Counted from the first letter of the stretch, positions 16,603 to 26,205 are shown. The stretch is 64,000 bases of DNA from an uncultured bacterium (GCA_937924555.1 CALDSN010000098.1:1-64000); one strand, 5' to 3'. Notes: generated by a model not told the origin, from the sequence alone. Numbers and translations are program-made.

Positions 16603-17667
16603 TTACAGGTCGTTTATAATCTCGTCGCGATTCGCCCACAGCGCACAACCGCCCTCAGTTTCTTTCAGCAGGTGGTGTTTGGCACGGATTTTTTCCATCA
16701 GTTTGGAGTTTATGGCATCCTTCAGGCTGCTGAACTTAATGTCCACATCCGAGAAGGGGGCAAAGGGGCAAGGCTCTGCCATGCCGGAGGGATTGATGTG
16801 CATAAAGCCCCGTCCTGCTGCCAGGCAGCCGCCATACATCTCTTCGTCACCGGGAAAGGCGATGAACAAGCCGGGCAGACTATCCATCAGCTTATCCACC
16901 GTGGGTTGCACTCTCGCCTTTTGCAGGGGGCTAAGCACCAAGTGTTTACTGTTGGGGTCGATGGGCACATACTCCACAAAGAAGAACAAACGGCAACCCA
17001 GTGCCAGATACTCTTTCAGGAACTCCTCGGACAGCATCAGGTCATTACTCTGTGAGGTAATGGTAAGCGAGATGCCCCAAAACAGCTTTTTGTCTTTCAA
17101 ACCCGGGCAGAGCTTTTGGAAATTGGCATACACTCCATCCCCCCTGCGGGCATCGGTATCCAGCTCGCGTCCTTCCAGGCTGATAACGGGGATCATGTGG
17201 GGATGCTGCTTGAAAAAGCTGAGGTATTCCTCGTTCATCAGCATGGCGTTGGTAAAGATGGGGAAGATTATCTGCGGGAAGGATGCCGCCACATCCAGGA
17301 TGTCCCGCCGCACCAAAGGTTCTCCCCCGGCAAGCAGGATGGTGGAGATGCCCAGTTCCACCGCCTCGGCAAGTATCTCGCGAAAGCGAGCAGCACTGAA
17401 TTCCTGCACGGTGTCGTTATGCAGCACTTTGGAATAACAGCCACGGCAATTCAGGTTGCAGCGGTTGGTGATGCTGATAATAAGCAGTGGCGGAACCTGC
17501 ACCCCTTGACGGGCATGCTTTTTGCGCAAGGTTACGGCAGTGCTCTGGTTCAGCAGGGCTTTGGCAAAAAACGGCATCTGAGCAGGGTTCTTAAGAGCGA
17601 TTTGCAGGGCTTTACGGAATTGCATCAGGATGTTTTGGTCGAAGCGGTTACGGTGTTCTTCGTGCAT
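16603..17667 (-). CDS. Radical SAM protein
   Basis: A 354-residue radical SAM enzyme. SITNRCNLNCRGCYSK is the CxxxCxxC 4Fe-4S/SAM motif and AGGEPLVRRD is the GGE motif. The C-terminal CLAAGRGFMHINPSG...PCPF is a short SPASM-like region with few Cys. I chose the ATG at 17667 because GAGGAAG sits upstream and the protein then begins MHEEHRNRF; a longer frame runs back into the leuS promoter region and has no family-like sequence. Relatives mature peptides or modify cofactors; no precursor peptide gene is adjacent. Substrate is unknown. Confidence 0.85.
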   Translation of the reverse strand: MHEEHRNRFDQNILMQFRKALQIALKNPAQMPFFAKALLNQSTAVTLRKKHARQGVQVPPLLIISITNRCNLNCRGCYSKVLHNDTVQEFSAARFREILAEAVELGISTILLAGGEPLVRRDILDVAASFPQIIFPIFTNAMLMNEEYLSFFKQHPHMIPVISLEGRELDTDARRGDGVYANFQKLCPGLKDKKLFWGISLTITSQSNDLMLSEEFLKEYLALGCRLFFFVEYVPIDPNSKHLVLSPLQKARVQPTVDKLMDSLPGLFIAFPGDEEMYGGCLAAGRGFMHINPSGMAEPCPFAPFSDVDIKFSSLKDAINSKLMEKIRAKHHLLKETEGGCALWANRDEIINDL

Positions 17668-17941
17668 GATAGTCTTCCTCAACAGTAGTTTGTAACCAAG
17701 ATTTCGCCATAGCCTAAAAGTCAAGAATAATATAGATTGTGAATTTATCTTAATACCTTTAGCCTTGGGAATAGCGATTGTTGCGGCGCAAGTTTGAAAA
17801 TCCCCCTCTGAGGTATTTACTGCCTTAGAAATGCAAAAATGCAGAGGGAGAACAGCAGAGAAGTAGCTTTTGCTTGACAATTCCCTTGCTTCCCAAACTT
17901 TGCAAAAGACTATAAATACAACACATGAGTGGAGAACAAAA

Positions 17942-20425
17942 ATGGAATACCCCTTCGGCGCAATTGAGCGCAAATGGCAACAGACATGGCGGGATAAACG
18001 CATCTTCAATGCCCCGCAGAAATCCGACAAACCAAAGTACTATGTGCTTTCGATGTTTCCCTATCCTTCGGGAGTTCTCCATATCGGGCATGCCTCAAAC
18101 TACTCTATCGGCGATGCCATTACCCGTTTGAAACTGATGCAGGGCTATAGCGTGATGCAGCCCATGGGCTACGATTCCTTTGGCATGCCAGCCGAGAACT
18201 ATGCCATTCTGCACAACAGCCACCCCCGTTTGACCACGGAAGAGAACATCGCCGCCATGCGGGTGCAGTTCGATGGCATGGGCTTTGGCTTGGATTGGGA
18301 AAGGGAAGTGAGCACCTGCCGTCCCGAATATTACCGTTGGGGACAGTATATCTTTAAGAAGCTGTATGAGAAAGGCTTGGTGTATCGCAAGAAAAGCTTC
18401 CAGAACTGGTGCGAAGAATGCCAAACCGTGCTTGCCAATGAGCAGGTGGAGGATGGTCACTGCTGGCGTTGCCACAGTGATGTGGAGCAAAAAGAGCTGG
18501 AACAATGGTACTTCAAGATAACTGAATATGCCGATGAACTGCTGGATTTCAGCAAAGTGATAGACTGGCCTGAGCGCGTGATGACCATGCAGAAGAACTG
18601 GATTGGCAAATCCGAAGGCGCAAAGATAGATTTTACTTTGGAGCATAGCGATACCAAAATACCCATCTTCACCACCCGTCCGGATACCATATATGGTGTA
18701 ACCTTCATGGCACTGCCGCCTGAGCACCCGCTGGTGCAGACTTGGCTTGCCGAAGAGCCGGATAACAAGGAAATGCAGGACTTTTGCCGTAAGGTGATTA
18801 ATGCGGACAAGATGCTGCGCAGCTCTGCCGAAACCGAGAAGGAAGGCGTGTTTAGCGGCAGGTATTGCATTAACCCATATAATGGGGCAAAGGTGCAGAT
18901 TTGGATAACCAACTATGTGCTGATGGATTATGGCACGGGTGCCGTTATGGCGGTGCCGGCGCATGACCAACGCGACTTTGACTTTGCTAAAAAGTATAAC
19001 ATCCCCATGAAACTGGTTATTCAGAACCCGACAATGAGCCTTGTGTTGGAGGAGATGAAGGAAGCCTATACCGAGCCGGGGATAATGGCGAACTCTGCCA
19101 AGTTCGACGGCATGGATAGCGACAGAGCTAAATCTGCCATCACCGCTTGGGGAGCCGAGAACGGATGGGGAGAACAAACCTTCACCTATCGTCTGCGCGA
19201 CTGGGGTATCTCTCGTCAACGCTATTGGGGAAATCCCATCCCGGTGATTCACTGCCCCAAGTGCGGAGTGGTGCTGGTGCCGGATGAGGAGCTTCCCGTA
19301 AGGCTGCCGGATAATGTGCAGGTGGGCAGAACCACCAGCAATCCGCTGCTGTCTGTGCCGGAATGGATTAATGTGAAGTGCCCGCATTGCGGTGAAGATG
19401 CCAAACGGGAGACGGATACCATGGATACCTTTGTGGATTCAAGCTGGTATTTTGCCCGTTATGCCGACCCGAAGAATGATAAGATGCCTTTTGACCCGGA
19501 GCTGGCGAAATACTGGCTGCCGGTTGACCAATACATCGGCGGAATTGAACATGCCTGTATGCACCTGCTGTATGCCCGCTTCTTCCATAAGTTCATGCGG
19601 GATCTGGGCTGGGTGCAGAGCGATGAACCCTTTGCCCGCTTGCTGACTCAGGGAATGGTTACCAAGGATGGAGCCAAGATGAGCAAGTCCAAGGGCAATA
19701 CCGTTGACCCTCAGTACATCATCGACCGCTTTGGGGCAGACACCCTGAGAGTATTCCTGATGTTTGCTTCCCCGCCTGAGAAGGATGTGGAGTGGAGCGA
19801 TGATGGTGTGATGGGCTCTTTCCGCTTCCTGAACCGTGTTTGGCGCTTGATTGATGCCAATGCGGAATCCATCCGCAAGGGCTTGAAACTAAGCACTGAG
19901 GCAGAGCCTTCCGCCGAGCTTGCCCAACTGAGATATGACACGCACTATGCTATCTCCCGCTGGCAGGAAGATTGTTTGGAGAGGATGCAGTATAATACGG
20001 CAATCGCCTCCACGATGGAGCTGCTGAATGCCATAGTTAAGATAAAAGAACCGGAAAGGCTGAACGATGCGGATTTGGCGGTGTATGCCTTTGCCTGTGC
20101 CGTTCTGCCCAAGATGCTGTATCCCTTTGCCCCGCATATTGCCGAAGAGCTTTGGCAGGTTTTGGGACACAGCAAAATGTTGCACGAGAGCGGAATGCCG
20201 GAGTTTGAGAAGAAGTATCTGTGCCGCGACACGGTTACCTATGTGGTGCAGATTAATGGCAAACTGCGTGGGAAACTGGAAGTAGCTGCGGATTTGGATG
20301 CCGAAAGCATCAAAGCTCAAGCTGTGGAGGTGGACAATGTTAAACGCAGCCTAGAAGGGATGCAGATAAAGAAGATAATCGTGGTGCCGGGGAAGATGGT
20401 GTCTATCGCCGTGGCACCTGCTTGA
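17942..20425 (+). CDS. leuS: Leucine--tRNA ligase
   Basis: An 827-residue class Ia synthetase that charges tRNA-Leu. HIGH motif at residues 47-50 (PSGVLHIGH), KMSKS at 579-583 (GAKMSKSKGN), an editing domain in between (TTRPDTIYG, GTGAVMAVPAHD) and zinc-site Cys pairs. The ATG at 17942 follows GTGGAGAA and gives MEYPFGAIERKW, the expected LeuRS N terminus; 24 further in-frame codons upstream are unlikely to be translated. TTGACA (17874) and TATAAA (17911) are visible upstream, but their 31-base spacing is too long for one promoter. A rho-independent terminator follows at 20441-20478. Confidence 0.97.
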   Translation: MEYPFGAIERKWQQTWRDKRIFNAPQKSDKPKYYVLSMFPYPSGVLHIGHASNYSIGDAITRLKLMQGYSVMQPMGYDSFGMPAENYAILHNSHPRLTTEENIAAMRVQFDGMGFGLDWEREVSTCRPEYYRWGQYIFKKLYEKGLVYRKKSFQNWCEECQTVLANEQVEDGHCWRCHSDVEQKELEQWYFKITEYADELLDFSKVIDWPERVMTMQKNWIGKSEGAKIDFTLEHSDTKIPIFTTRPDTIYGVTFMALPPEHPLVQTWLAEEPDNKEMQDFCRKVINADKMLRSSAETEKEGVFSGRYCINPYNGAKVQIWITNYVLMDYGTGAVMAVPAHDQRDFDFAKKYNIPMKLVIQNPTMSLVLEEMKEAYTEPGIMANSAKFDGMDSDRAKSAITAWGAENGWGEQTFTYRLRDWGISRQRYWGNPIPVIHCPKCGVVLVPDEELPVRLPDNVQVGRTTSNPLLSVPEWINVKCPHCGEDAKRETDTMDTFVDSSWYFARYADPKNDKMPFDPELAKYWLPVDQYIGGIEHACMHLLYARFFHKFMRDLGWVQSDEPFARLLTQGMVTKDGAKMSKSKGNTVDPQYIIDRFGADTLRVFLMFASPPEKDVEWSDDGVMGSFRFLNRVWRLIDANAESIRKGLKLSTEAEPSAELAQLRYDTHYAISRWQEDCLERMQYNTAIASTMELLNAIVKIKEPERLNDADLAVYAFACAVLPKMLYPFAPHIAEELWQVLGHSKMLHESGMPEFEKKYLCRDTVTYVVQINGKLRGKLEVAADLDAESIKAQAVEVDNVKRSLEGMQIKKIIVVPGKMVSIAVAPA

Positions 20426-20440
20426 TACAATAGGTCTTAT

Positions 20441-20478
20441 GGGGCTGTTTTCACTTTCTGCTTGACGAAAACAGCCCC
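20441..20478 (+). terminator. Terminator after leuS
   Basis: A perfect 12-bp stem (GGGGCTGTTTTC with GAAAACAGCCCC) and a 14-base loop are followed by a T-rich stretch ending TTCTTTT. Confidence 0.85.
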
Positions 20479-20509
20479 CTTGGTTCTTTTGCACAATAGC
20501 AGTGTTTGG

Positions 20510-20586
20510 GGGCCTATAGCTCAGTTTGGTAGAGCTACCGGCTCATAACCGGTTGGTCGGGGGTTCGACTCCCTCTGGGCCCACCA
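20510..20586 (+). tRNA. tRNA with CAU anticodon (Ile2 or elongator Met)
   Basis: A 77-base cloverleaf with encoded CCA. The acceptor stem GGGCCTA pairs with TGGGCCC. The anticodon stem ACCGG/CCGGT encloses loop CTCATAA with anticodon CAT at 20544-20546, and the T arm contains GGTTCGACTCC. G1-C72 pairing and the lack of three G-C pairs in the anticodon stem rule out initiator Met. The acceptor and the GGTTGGTC variable region resemble bacterial tRNA-Ile2, whose CAU is modified to lysidine; elongator Met remains possible. Confidence 0.95.
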
Positions 20587-20657
20587 TCTTTTCCCCCCGC
20601 TTACTTTCCATTTTTCATATCCCCGATTATGGGTATATTGTCTCAAAGGTGAAGATT

Positions 20658-21602
20658 ATGAGAACTATACATATATGCTTAGCACTACTGCTATGTGCCA
20701 TGCCCTTGTTTGCAGATAAGTATGCGGGCGAGATATTCACATTAAGCCCCGGGGTTATCTCTTCTGCCATGGGCGGAACAGGCTTGACCTATGATGAGTC
20801 CTTTTCGGCAGCATGGTGGAATCCTGCTCTCTTAAGTGTGAACCACAGTCCAGGATTGGAGCTGATGCGTTCGCAGCACTTTGAGGGATTGCTGGACCAG
20901 AACCAGCTTAGCTTCGTGTTACCCGTATCCACTCCCACGGCAATCATCATCAACCACCTTGCTATCGACGATGTTAAGCTTACTAAGCTGGAAGACCCCA
21001 CTGCCCCCATAAGCAACGATAACCGTCCTTACATCTGGAAAACAGTTAGCAATAATGACATCATCGTCTATGGCGCAATAGCCCGCCAACTAAAAGATAA
21101 CCTGCATTACGGCTTTGCCCCCAAGCTTGCTTACCGCGACCTTGCCCGCAACAGTGGCTGGGCTTTCGGTGCAGATTTGGGCGTATTGTGGGAACCGGCA
21201 TCCAAGCTGCGTCTTGCTGCCAATCTGCGTAACTTCTTCACAACCCAAGTTCTTTGGGAGGATGGTGAAAACGAGTCTGTCGCCCCCTCCTTGGATGTGG
21301 AAGCAGGATGGGAGGTTGCCCCCTTATTCAGCATTCCCATGCATCTTGCTATCCGCAGCGAAATGTATGCCGAGGGGAGAGCAGGCACCATCGAAGCGGG
21401 AGACCTGAGCGCAGATATCCACACGGGTATTGCTCTGCAGCCTCTTACCCCCTTGAAAGTGCTGCTAGGTTACGACATTGATGCCTTCACCGCCGGGCTT
21501 GCCATCAGCCACAAAAAGCTGGGCTTGAACTATGCCTTCAAGGCAGATTCCCCGGACGGTTTGGGCTACACCCAGAGCATTTCTGCCACCTACAAATGGT
21601 GA
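20658..21602 (+). CDS. PorV/UPF0164-like outer-membrane beta-barrel
   Basis: A 314-residue protein with signal peptide (MRTIHICLALLLCAMPLFAD). The N-terminal SSAMGGTGLTYDESFSAAWWNPA block is typical of PorV/PorQ-like and related barrels, where an inner-lumen plug precedes amphipathic strands ending in an aromatic residue (SATYKW). I chose the ATG at 20658, with AAAGGTG upstream, over a frame that begins inside the tRNA gene. Its stop overlaps the dxr start by seven bases, so the two are translationally coupled. In type IX secretion PorV shuttles cargo; the several sorting-domain proteins in this window make a similar role possible. Confidence 0.8.
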   Translation: MRTIHICLALLLCAMPLFADKYAGEIFTLSPGVISSAMGGTGLTYDESFSAAWWNPALLSVNHSPGLELMRSQHFEGLLDQNQLSFVLPVSTPTAIIINHLAIDDVKLTKLEDPTAPISNDNRPYIWKTVSNNDIIVYGAIARQLKDNLHYGFAPKLAYRDLARNSGWAFGADLGVLWEPASKLRLAANLRNFFTTQVLWEDGENESVAPSLDVEAGWEVAPLFSIPMHLAIRSEMYAEGRAGTIEAGDLSADIHTGIALQPLTPLKVLLGYDIDAFTAGLAISHKKLGLNYAFKADSPDGLGYTQSISATYKW

Positions 21603-22753
21603 AGCGTAAGATTGCCCTCTTGGGAGCAACAGGCTCCATAGGCAGTTCCACCCTGGAAGTTGCCATCGAGCAAGGCATTTGCATCAGCTTTGCCTCCGCC
21701 CACACAGATTACCGCAAACTGATTGCCATTGCCCACAAACACAATATCCCCAAGCTGGTGCTTAGCGGCATAGATGATCCCGCTCTGCTCAGTTCTCTCC
21801 GACAGGACAATCCTGACTTGAAGATATACGCCGGGGAAGAGGAACTGCTGAACCTGCTTAGAAACGAGGACTATGATATTGCCCTGAACGCCATCACCGG
21901 CTCGGCGGGGTTACGCAGCAGCTTTGCGATTATGGAGCGGGGTAAACCCTTGGCTCTTGCTAACAAGGAATCCTTGGTTATGGCGGGGCACCTGCTCACC
22001 AAGCTGGTGAAAGATATACCCATCATCCCCGTGGATAGCGAGCATAGCGCTATCTTTCAGGCAATAGGTAAGCATCCCACGGCAGAGATAAAGAGCTTGC
22101 ACATCACCGCTTCCGGTGGTGCTTTCCGCGACCTACCCCTCTCTGAGTTCCCGAATATCACCCCTGAGCAGGCTCTAACCCACCCTAACTGGAACATGGG
22201 TGCAAAGGTCACTCTGGATTCCGCCACCATGTTCAACAAAGCTCTGGAGGTAATCGAGGCGCATTGGCTCTTTGGCTTACCCTATTCACAATTATCTGCC
22301 ATCATTCACCCTCAATCCATCATCCACTCTCTGGTGGAGTTCATAGACGGCTCTTTCCTGGCACAGCTCAGCACACCAGACATGAAGCTTCCCATCCTTT
22401 ATGCCCTATCCTATCCTGAGCGTGTGGCATCATCGTTGGTTAAAACCGACCTCCGCACCTTAAGTAACCTCAGCTTCCGCGAGATTGAACCTACGCGTTA
22501 CCCGCTGTTCTTCCTCGGCTTGGAGGTTGCCAAGAGTGGTGGACTTCACCCCACGGTGATGAATGCAGCGGTGGAAGCTGCTTCAGCTCTGTTCCTGCAG
22601 GGCAAAATCGCCTACACAGACATGATGTGGGTGGTGTACAATGCCCTGGACACCGTGCCAAACATCCCTCATCCAGACCTTAATACCATCATCGGCACCA
22701 ACAAAGAAGTGTATCAGCGGATACTTCACTCCAAGACCCCCAGATTCTTTTAA
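21596..22753 (+). CDS. dxr: 1-deoxy-D-xylulose 5-phosphate reductoisomerase
   Basis: A 385-residue enzyme of the MEP isoprenoid pathway, converting DXP to MEP with NADPH. LLGATGSIGSSTLEV is the NADPH loop, LANKESLVMAG and PVDSEHSAIFQ hold substrate and metal-binding residues (Asp and Glu), ITASGGAF is the flexible catalytic loop and NWNMGAKVTLDSATMFNK the conserved C-terminal half motif. Length is normal. The ATG lies inside the 3' end of the PorV-like gene. A convergent terminator follows. Confidence 0.97.
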   Translation: MVKRKIALLGATGSIGSSTLEVAIEQGICISFASAHTDYRKLIAIAHKHNIPKLVLSGIDDPALLSSLRQDNPDLKIYAGEEELLNLLRNEDYDIALNAITGSAGLRSSFAIMERGKPLALANKESLVMAGHLLTKLVKDIPIIPVDSEHSAIFQAIGKHPTAEIKSLHITASGGAFRDLPLSEFPNITPEQALTHPNWNMGAKVTLDSATMFNKALEVIEAHWLFGLPYSQLSAIIHPQSIIHSLVEFIDGSFLAQLSTPDMKLPILYALSYPERVASSLVKTDLRTLSNLSFREIEPTRYPLFFLGLEVAKSGGLHPTVMNAAVEAASALFLQGKIAYTDMMWVVYNALDTVPNIPHPDLNTIIGTNKEVYQRILHSKTPRFF

Positions 22754-22771
22754 TACATCAATCCAAGAAAT

Positions 22772-22796
22772 AAGAGGCGGTTCAACACCGCCTCTT
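22772..22796. terminator. Bidirectional terminator between dxr and Hsp20
   Basis: A perfect 9-bp stem AAGAGGCGG/CCGCCTCTT with a 7-base loop lies between two convergent genes. T-rich sequence follows on the plus strand. Confidence 0.75.
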
Positions 22797-22820
22797 GCTT
22801 TATACTTTGGGTTCTATTGC

Positions 22821-23261
22821 TTATTGCACTGGGATTATACGCTCCACCACGGGTTTCATAGTAAAGGCAATCCGCAATATCCCGTTGATGTAGCTCACCT
22901 TGGGATTATCCCTGTCAAGCTGGGCTTCGGGAAAGTAAATCCTGCGGTCAAAGTGCCCTGTTTCTATTTCCATACTGTAATAGCTAAGGGGGCAGTTGGA
23001 GGAAGGGAAGCTTCGTACCCCGCTGATGCGCAGGTATTCATTGGTAGTGCTGATGCTAATCTCATTCTTCTCCACTCCCGCAAGTTCCGCCACCACAATC
23101 CATTCCGTATCTGTCTGAAACACATCGCATTTGGGATGCCACACATCATCAATCGCATCCTCAAGTGCCATAGGGTTGTTGGTTAGTGCCGACACCTCGC
23201 CTATCAGCTTAAGCATCTCCCGCTGGAGACCGACAATGTTGCTGAAGATTTTATCGTGCAT
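22821..23261 (-). CDS. Hsp20/alpha-crystallin family chaperone
   Basis: A 146-residue small heat-shock protein. The alpha-crystallin domain runs from PKCDVFQTDTEWIVVAELAG to the closing GILRIAF (the conserved A-x-x-x-n-G-v-L-like motif). The C-terminal RIIPVQ is the I-x-I/V tail used for oligomerisation. It holds unfolding proteins without ATP. It lies 21 bases downstream of the DUF4139 gene on the same strand and could be co-transcribed. Confidence 0.92.
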   Translation of the reverse strand: MHDKIFSNIVGLQREMLKLIGEVSALTNNPMALEDAIDDVWHPKCDVFQTDTEWIVVAELAGVEKNEISISTTNEYLRISGVRSFPSSNCPLSYYSMEIETGHFDRRIYFPEAQLDRDNPKVSYINGILRIAFTMKPVVERIIPVQ

Positions 23262-23282
23262 TGTTACTCCGCTGTTAATCTC

Positions 23283-24611
23283 TTAGTATTCGCTTCGTTC
23301 CTTGAAGCTGTAGATAAGTTCCTTATTGGGTGCAAGTTCAAGAGTGAAGGTCACCTTGTCGTTACTGTCCTTGGTGTATTTAACTTCGGATTCCACAATT
23401 CTTGTGCTTGTGGCAAGCTGATGGGTTACATTGATGCTCTTCACGCTATCGGTGTTATTCTTCAGGGTTATCTGCAGGGTGCGCTCGGACACACGGTTAC
23501 TAATCTGTTTCTGGTCTTTCACCCGGGTGGAGGCAACCAAGTCGAAAGCTGTGCCTGTGTTTATCACCACTTCCTCGTTCTTGGAGGTGTGGGCAATGCT
23601 ATCTTCACCGATGAATTCCAGATTGCCGTCCGTATCCTGCTTATACACCTTGATAGAGCCTTTGGGCAGGGCTTTTCCGGCACCATTCTCGGCGGTGTTC
23701 TTAAATTTTATCAGGCTGTTCACTCCGCTGCCATAGGTGGGGTATTCGTATTCCGCCTTGGCTTTGATGTTCATGCTGGGATACAGCTCCAGTTGCTTGG
23801 TTTGGTTATTGGCAAAGGACACCTTTTGATCCAGGGTGTACATGTGGAAATCGTGAAATGCCTTCTCCTCAAAGGAAGGAGCGGGTTCCATGGCATCCAT
23901 GGCCATCCTGCCCATGCCGGCAGCCTCTTTATAGTAGTTCTGTTGCACCTGATTCACATCCCCGGCAATGAGCTTCAGGGTTACATTGTTAAACTCCTTG
24001 CCGGAACGGTTGTTGATGGTAACCCAGGAGTTCATTTGCAAGTTCTTTTCGTCCCACACAGTGTTGTATGCCACATCCCAACTGAAACCACCGCTGAGGT
24101 AGGTCATCTGCACAGGATACACCCCTTTCTTGGGAGTAATCAAGCTCCAATGCAGAGTGGGCTTGGTGTAGAAGTTACTGGGCAGTTCGGCAAGCTGTAT
24201 CCACTGGGTCTCCGCATCGGACACCACCAATAATCGCTCGGTGTTTGTCTCGATTAACCCCAAACTTCCACCATCGTAGAACTTTAACACACCGCTCAGC
24301 TTGGATTGGTCTTTCATCACCACCATCACTTCACGGTTAAGGTATTTAGCCATAATCTGATACTTCCCGGCAAGATCATATTCATAATTCTGCTCAGCAA
24401 CGCGGATACCACCCCCGCTAACAATAACGGATTCGGGACGGATGCGACTGGTGATATTATCGAAGTTATATTCCTGCCGTCCCCCATCCAATTTAAGTTC
24501 AAAGCGGGAACGCACAAGTGAGAGGTCATCGTTATAAATCGTGATCCAATCTTCGCCAAACATGGGAAGCAGGATCAGGGAGAGAAGCAGCAATGAGATT
24601 ATGTGTTTCAT
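23283..24611 (-). CDS. Secreted DUF4139-domain protein
   Basis: A 442-residue exported protein with signal peptide (IISLLLLSLILLPMFGED). YNDDLSLVRSRFEL near the N terminus, LSGGFSWDVAYN in the middle and NRSGKEFNNVTLKLIAGDV are characteristic of DUF4139 proteins, whose function is unknown; a Met-rich segment near residue 235 precedes the C-terminal beta-rich half. The ATG is preceded by AAGGAGACAAA. No enzyme active site is recognised. Confidence 0.85.
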   Translation of the reverse strand: MKHIISLLLLSLILLPMFGEDWITIYNDDLSLVRSRFELKLDGGRQEYNFDNITSRIRPESVIVSGGGIRVAEQNYEYDLAGKYQIMAKYLNREVMVVMKDQSKLSGVLKFYDGGSLGLIETNTERLLVVSDAETQWIQLAELPSNFYTKPTLHWSLITPKKGVYPVQMTYLSGGFSWDVAYNTVWDEKNLQMNSWVTINNRSGKEFNNVTLKLIAGDVNQVQQNYYKEAAGMGRMAMDAMEPAPSFEEKAFHDFHMYTLDQKVSFANNQTKQLELYPSMNIKAKAEYEYPTYGSGVNSLIKFKNTAENGAGKALPKGSIKVYKQDTDGNLEFIGEDSIAHTSKNEEVVINTGTAFDLVASTRVKDQKQISNRVSERTLQITLKNNTDSVKSINVTHQLATSTRIVESEVKYTKDSNDKVTFTLELAPNKELIYSFKERSEY

Positions 24612-24955
24612 TTTGTCTCCTTACAATGCCACGCATTATCAAGGTGCGTAGCTTTCTATCTACAGACTAATGTATCTGCAATTAATGTCAAGGGAAATGC
24701 GCAAATGCGCTGTTACCGTGTCTCCATTGCTAATGTAGAAAAGAATCAATGACCATGCACGGATATCAATTATAATATATCTTGACAGAAAACTATGTAT
24801 GTGCACTTAATGGTCGCGGAATTCAAAGGCATATAAATAACATAGATCTAGATCAAGGTGGCGAGGATTCTTGATGGGTATACTAAGAGTCTTCAATGGT
24901 GGATGTAACTTGAAATGCAAGTTGATGCATTTCGACAACTATTTAGGAGTCTTTC
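24612..24955. promoter_or_regulatory. Intergenic region with possible promoter
   Basis: A 344-base AT-rich spacer between divergent genes. TTGACA at 24782-24787 and TTAATG at 24807-24812 (19-base spacer) could drive the small secreted-protein gene, leaving a ~140-base leader. A second TATAAT at 24771 lacks a -35 box. No open frame is seen. Confidence 0.35.
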
Positions 24956-25330
24956 ATGAAAAAGTGGATTCTTGTAGCACTGCTTTTTGTGGTGCTGTTC
25001 CTGTCGCAACTCTCTGCAATTACCTACCAAGTGGAAGTGTTTTGCAATAGCAAGCCCACCCCAGCTGTAATGGTTCATGCCGAGTATCAACTCCCGGGTG
25101 GAACAATATCGGACTTCAATGCCCAGATGACTTATGCAGGTCCCGGTTCAAATGGTTATAATTGGTATCATGCTACTGATTCTCGCGAATTCAGTTACTA
25201 TACTACGTTTAATGCAACGGCTACTATGAGCTCACAGTCTAGCAGTGCTTCAGGTATGGTAGTTAATTACCCGGTGGTTACCTTCCCGAGATTGACGATT
25301 AATCCAGATATTACTCCTACCCCGAAATAA
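24956..25330 (+). CDS. Small secreted hypothetical protein
   Basis: A 124-residue protein with a clear signal peptide (WILVALLFVVLFLSQLSA). The mature part is ~100 residues, rich in Ser, Thr, Tyr and Asn, probably a single beta-sandwich domain (YQVEVFCNSKP...VVTFPRLTI), ending TPTPK. I do not recognise a family. It has AGGAG seven bases before the ATG, its own spacer and a terminator (25354), so it looks monocistronic. Confidence 0.75.
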   Translation: MKKWILVALLFVVLFLSQLSAITYQVEVFCNSKPTPAVMVHAEYQLPGGTISDFNAQMTYAGPGSNGYNWYHATDSREFSYYTTFNATATMSSQSSSASGMVVNYPVVTFPRLTINPDITPTPK

Positions 25331-25353
25331 CACAAACACAGTATTCTAACAAT

Positions 25354-25387
25354 GAACAGCCGGGGTAATCTCGGCTGTTCTTATTTT
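25354..25387 (+). terminator. Terminator after small secreted protein
   Basis: A perfect 9-bp stem GAACAGCCG/CGGCTGTTC with a 9-base loop is followed by TTATTTT. Confidence 0.8.
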
Positions 25388-25547
25388 GGTAAGCGTAGCA
25401 GGGCATCACCTGAGTAGTGAGCGAATAGTGCTGTATTAGCGTATCATTCTGTGGAAAGCTCTTTGGGCAGAAACATAGGGTAAGCCCCTGCATTGCATTG
25501 TTAAACATTAACCTTCTGATAGTTACATCAGGCTATTGAATATAGAT

Positions 25548-25618
25548 ATGTCGTCCCGCTGGGACTCATCTGCATAGGGCTACATTCTTCTATCTAAAAT
25601 GCCGTCCCGATGGGACTC
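25548..25618. repeat. Two GTCCC-palindrome repeats
   Basis: Units at 25548-25567 and 25599-25618 have the same CGTCCC-NN-GGGACTC core and TTCTATCTAAAAT flank as the cluster at 15915-16171. Confidence 0.9.
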
Positions 25619-25711
25619 GATGGTGACGTAGAGCATTGCTCGATAAATGTTTAACCTGTATTGCTTAACCTACCCCTCTCACATTCCTCTTTCCTCTGTG
25701 TTTATCATTAG

Positions 25712-25905
25712 TGTCGCCCACAAGGGGCTTTGCTATATGTGTCGTGCTGACGAGGGTCTGCGCATTGCTTCGCAATGCTCCGAACCCGTCGCTATGTTAT
25801 GTCGCCCTCCGGGCTTAACGGCTGGATATTGTTTGTGTTATGTGCATTCATTGGGCAGACACACAGGGAAAGCCCCTACATTGCATTATTAACCTGCTAA
25901 CCCGT
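25712..25905. repeat. 190-base intergenic repeat, direct copy
   Basis: It starts TGTCGCCCACAAGGGGCTT, contains GAGGGTCTGCGCATTGC, GAACCCGTCGCTATG and TGTCGCCCTCCG, then CATTGGGCAGACACACAGGG and AGCCCCTACATTGCATTA. An inverted, largely colinear copy lies at 49090-49284. A partial third copy of its last part lies at 54742-54815. No coding capacity is recognised. Confidence 0.85.
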
Positions 25906-26126
25906 TAACCCGCTAACCTGAAATGTGCGTAGCTCGTTTAACGTCTAACTTCTAACGCTTACCCCCCCCCCCTTTTTCCCTCTTTTCCTCTTTTTTCACC
26001 ATATCACCTTTGGATTCTCGACACCTCTTCCTAATAAAAATGCCTCATCATTCTCAGGTGACTCCCTCGTGACTCCCGGGTGGGATGAGGGAATCACCTC
26101 GGAAATATGAGGTGCTGAGGTGATGC
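25889..26126. repeat. Composite intergenic module, copy B
   Basis: Same order as 16348-16566: TAACCCGCTAACCTGAA, TAACGTCTAAC, a 12-C run and CT-rich tract, then CATCATTCTCAGGTGACTCCC, CGTGACTCCCGGGTGGGATG and GAGGGAATCACCTCGG. The CATCCTGCG/CATGCAAGAAATG part is replaced by other sequence in this copy. Confidence 0.85.
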
Positions 26127-26205
26127 CGGAATAGGGGAGCGAAGCATAAGCCCCCGAAGCAAAGGACACAAGAAGCATGCACCCCGAAGCCGGGATAGAT
26201 TTTCG

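Noticed and set aside
17668..18030. N-terminal extension of the radical SAM gene
   Set aside because: It overlaps the leuS upstream region, has no family-like sequence, and the ATG at 17667 has a good ribosome-binding site.
18095..19387. 430-codon open frame on the minus strand
   Set aside because: It is antisense to leuS, whose motifs are intact; codon shadow.
23256..24233. 325-codon plus-strand frame
   Set aside because: It is antisense to the DUF4139 gene and protein-like only by composition.
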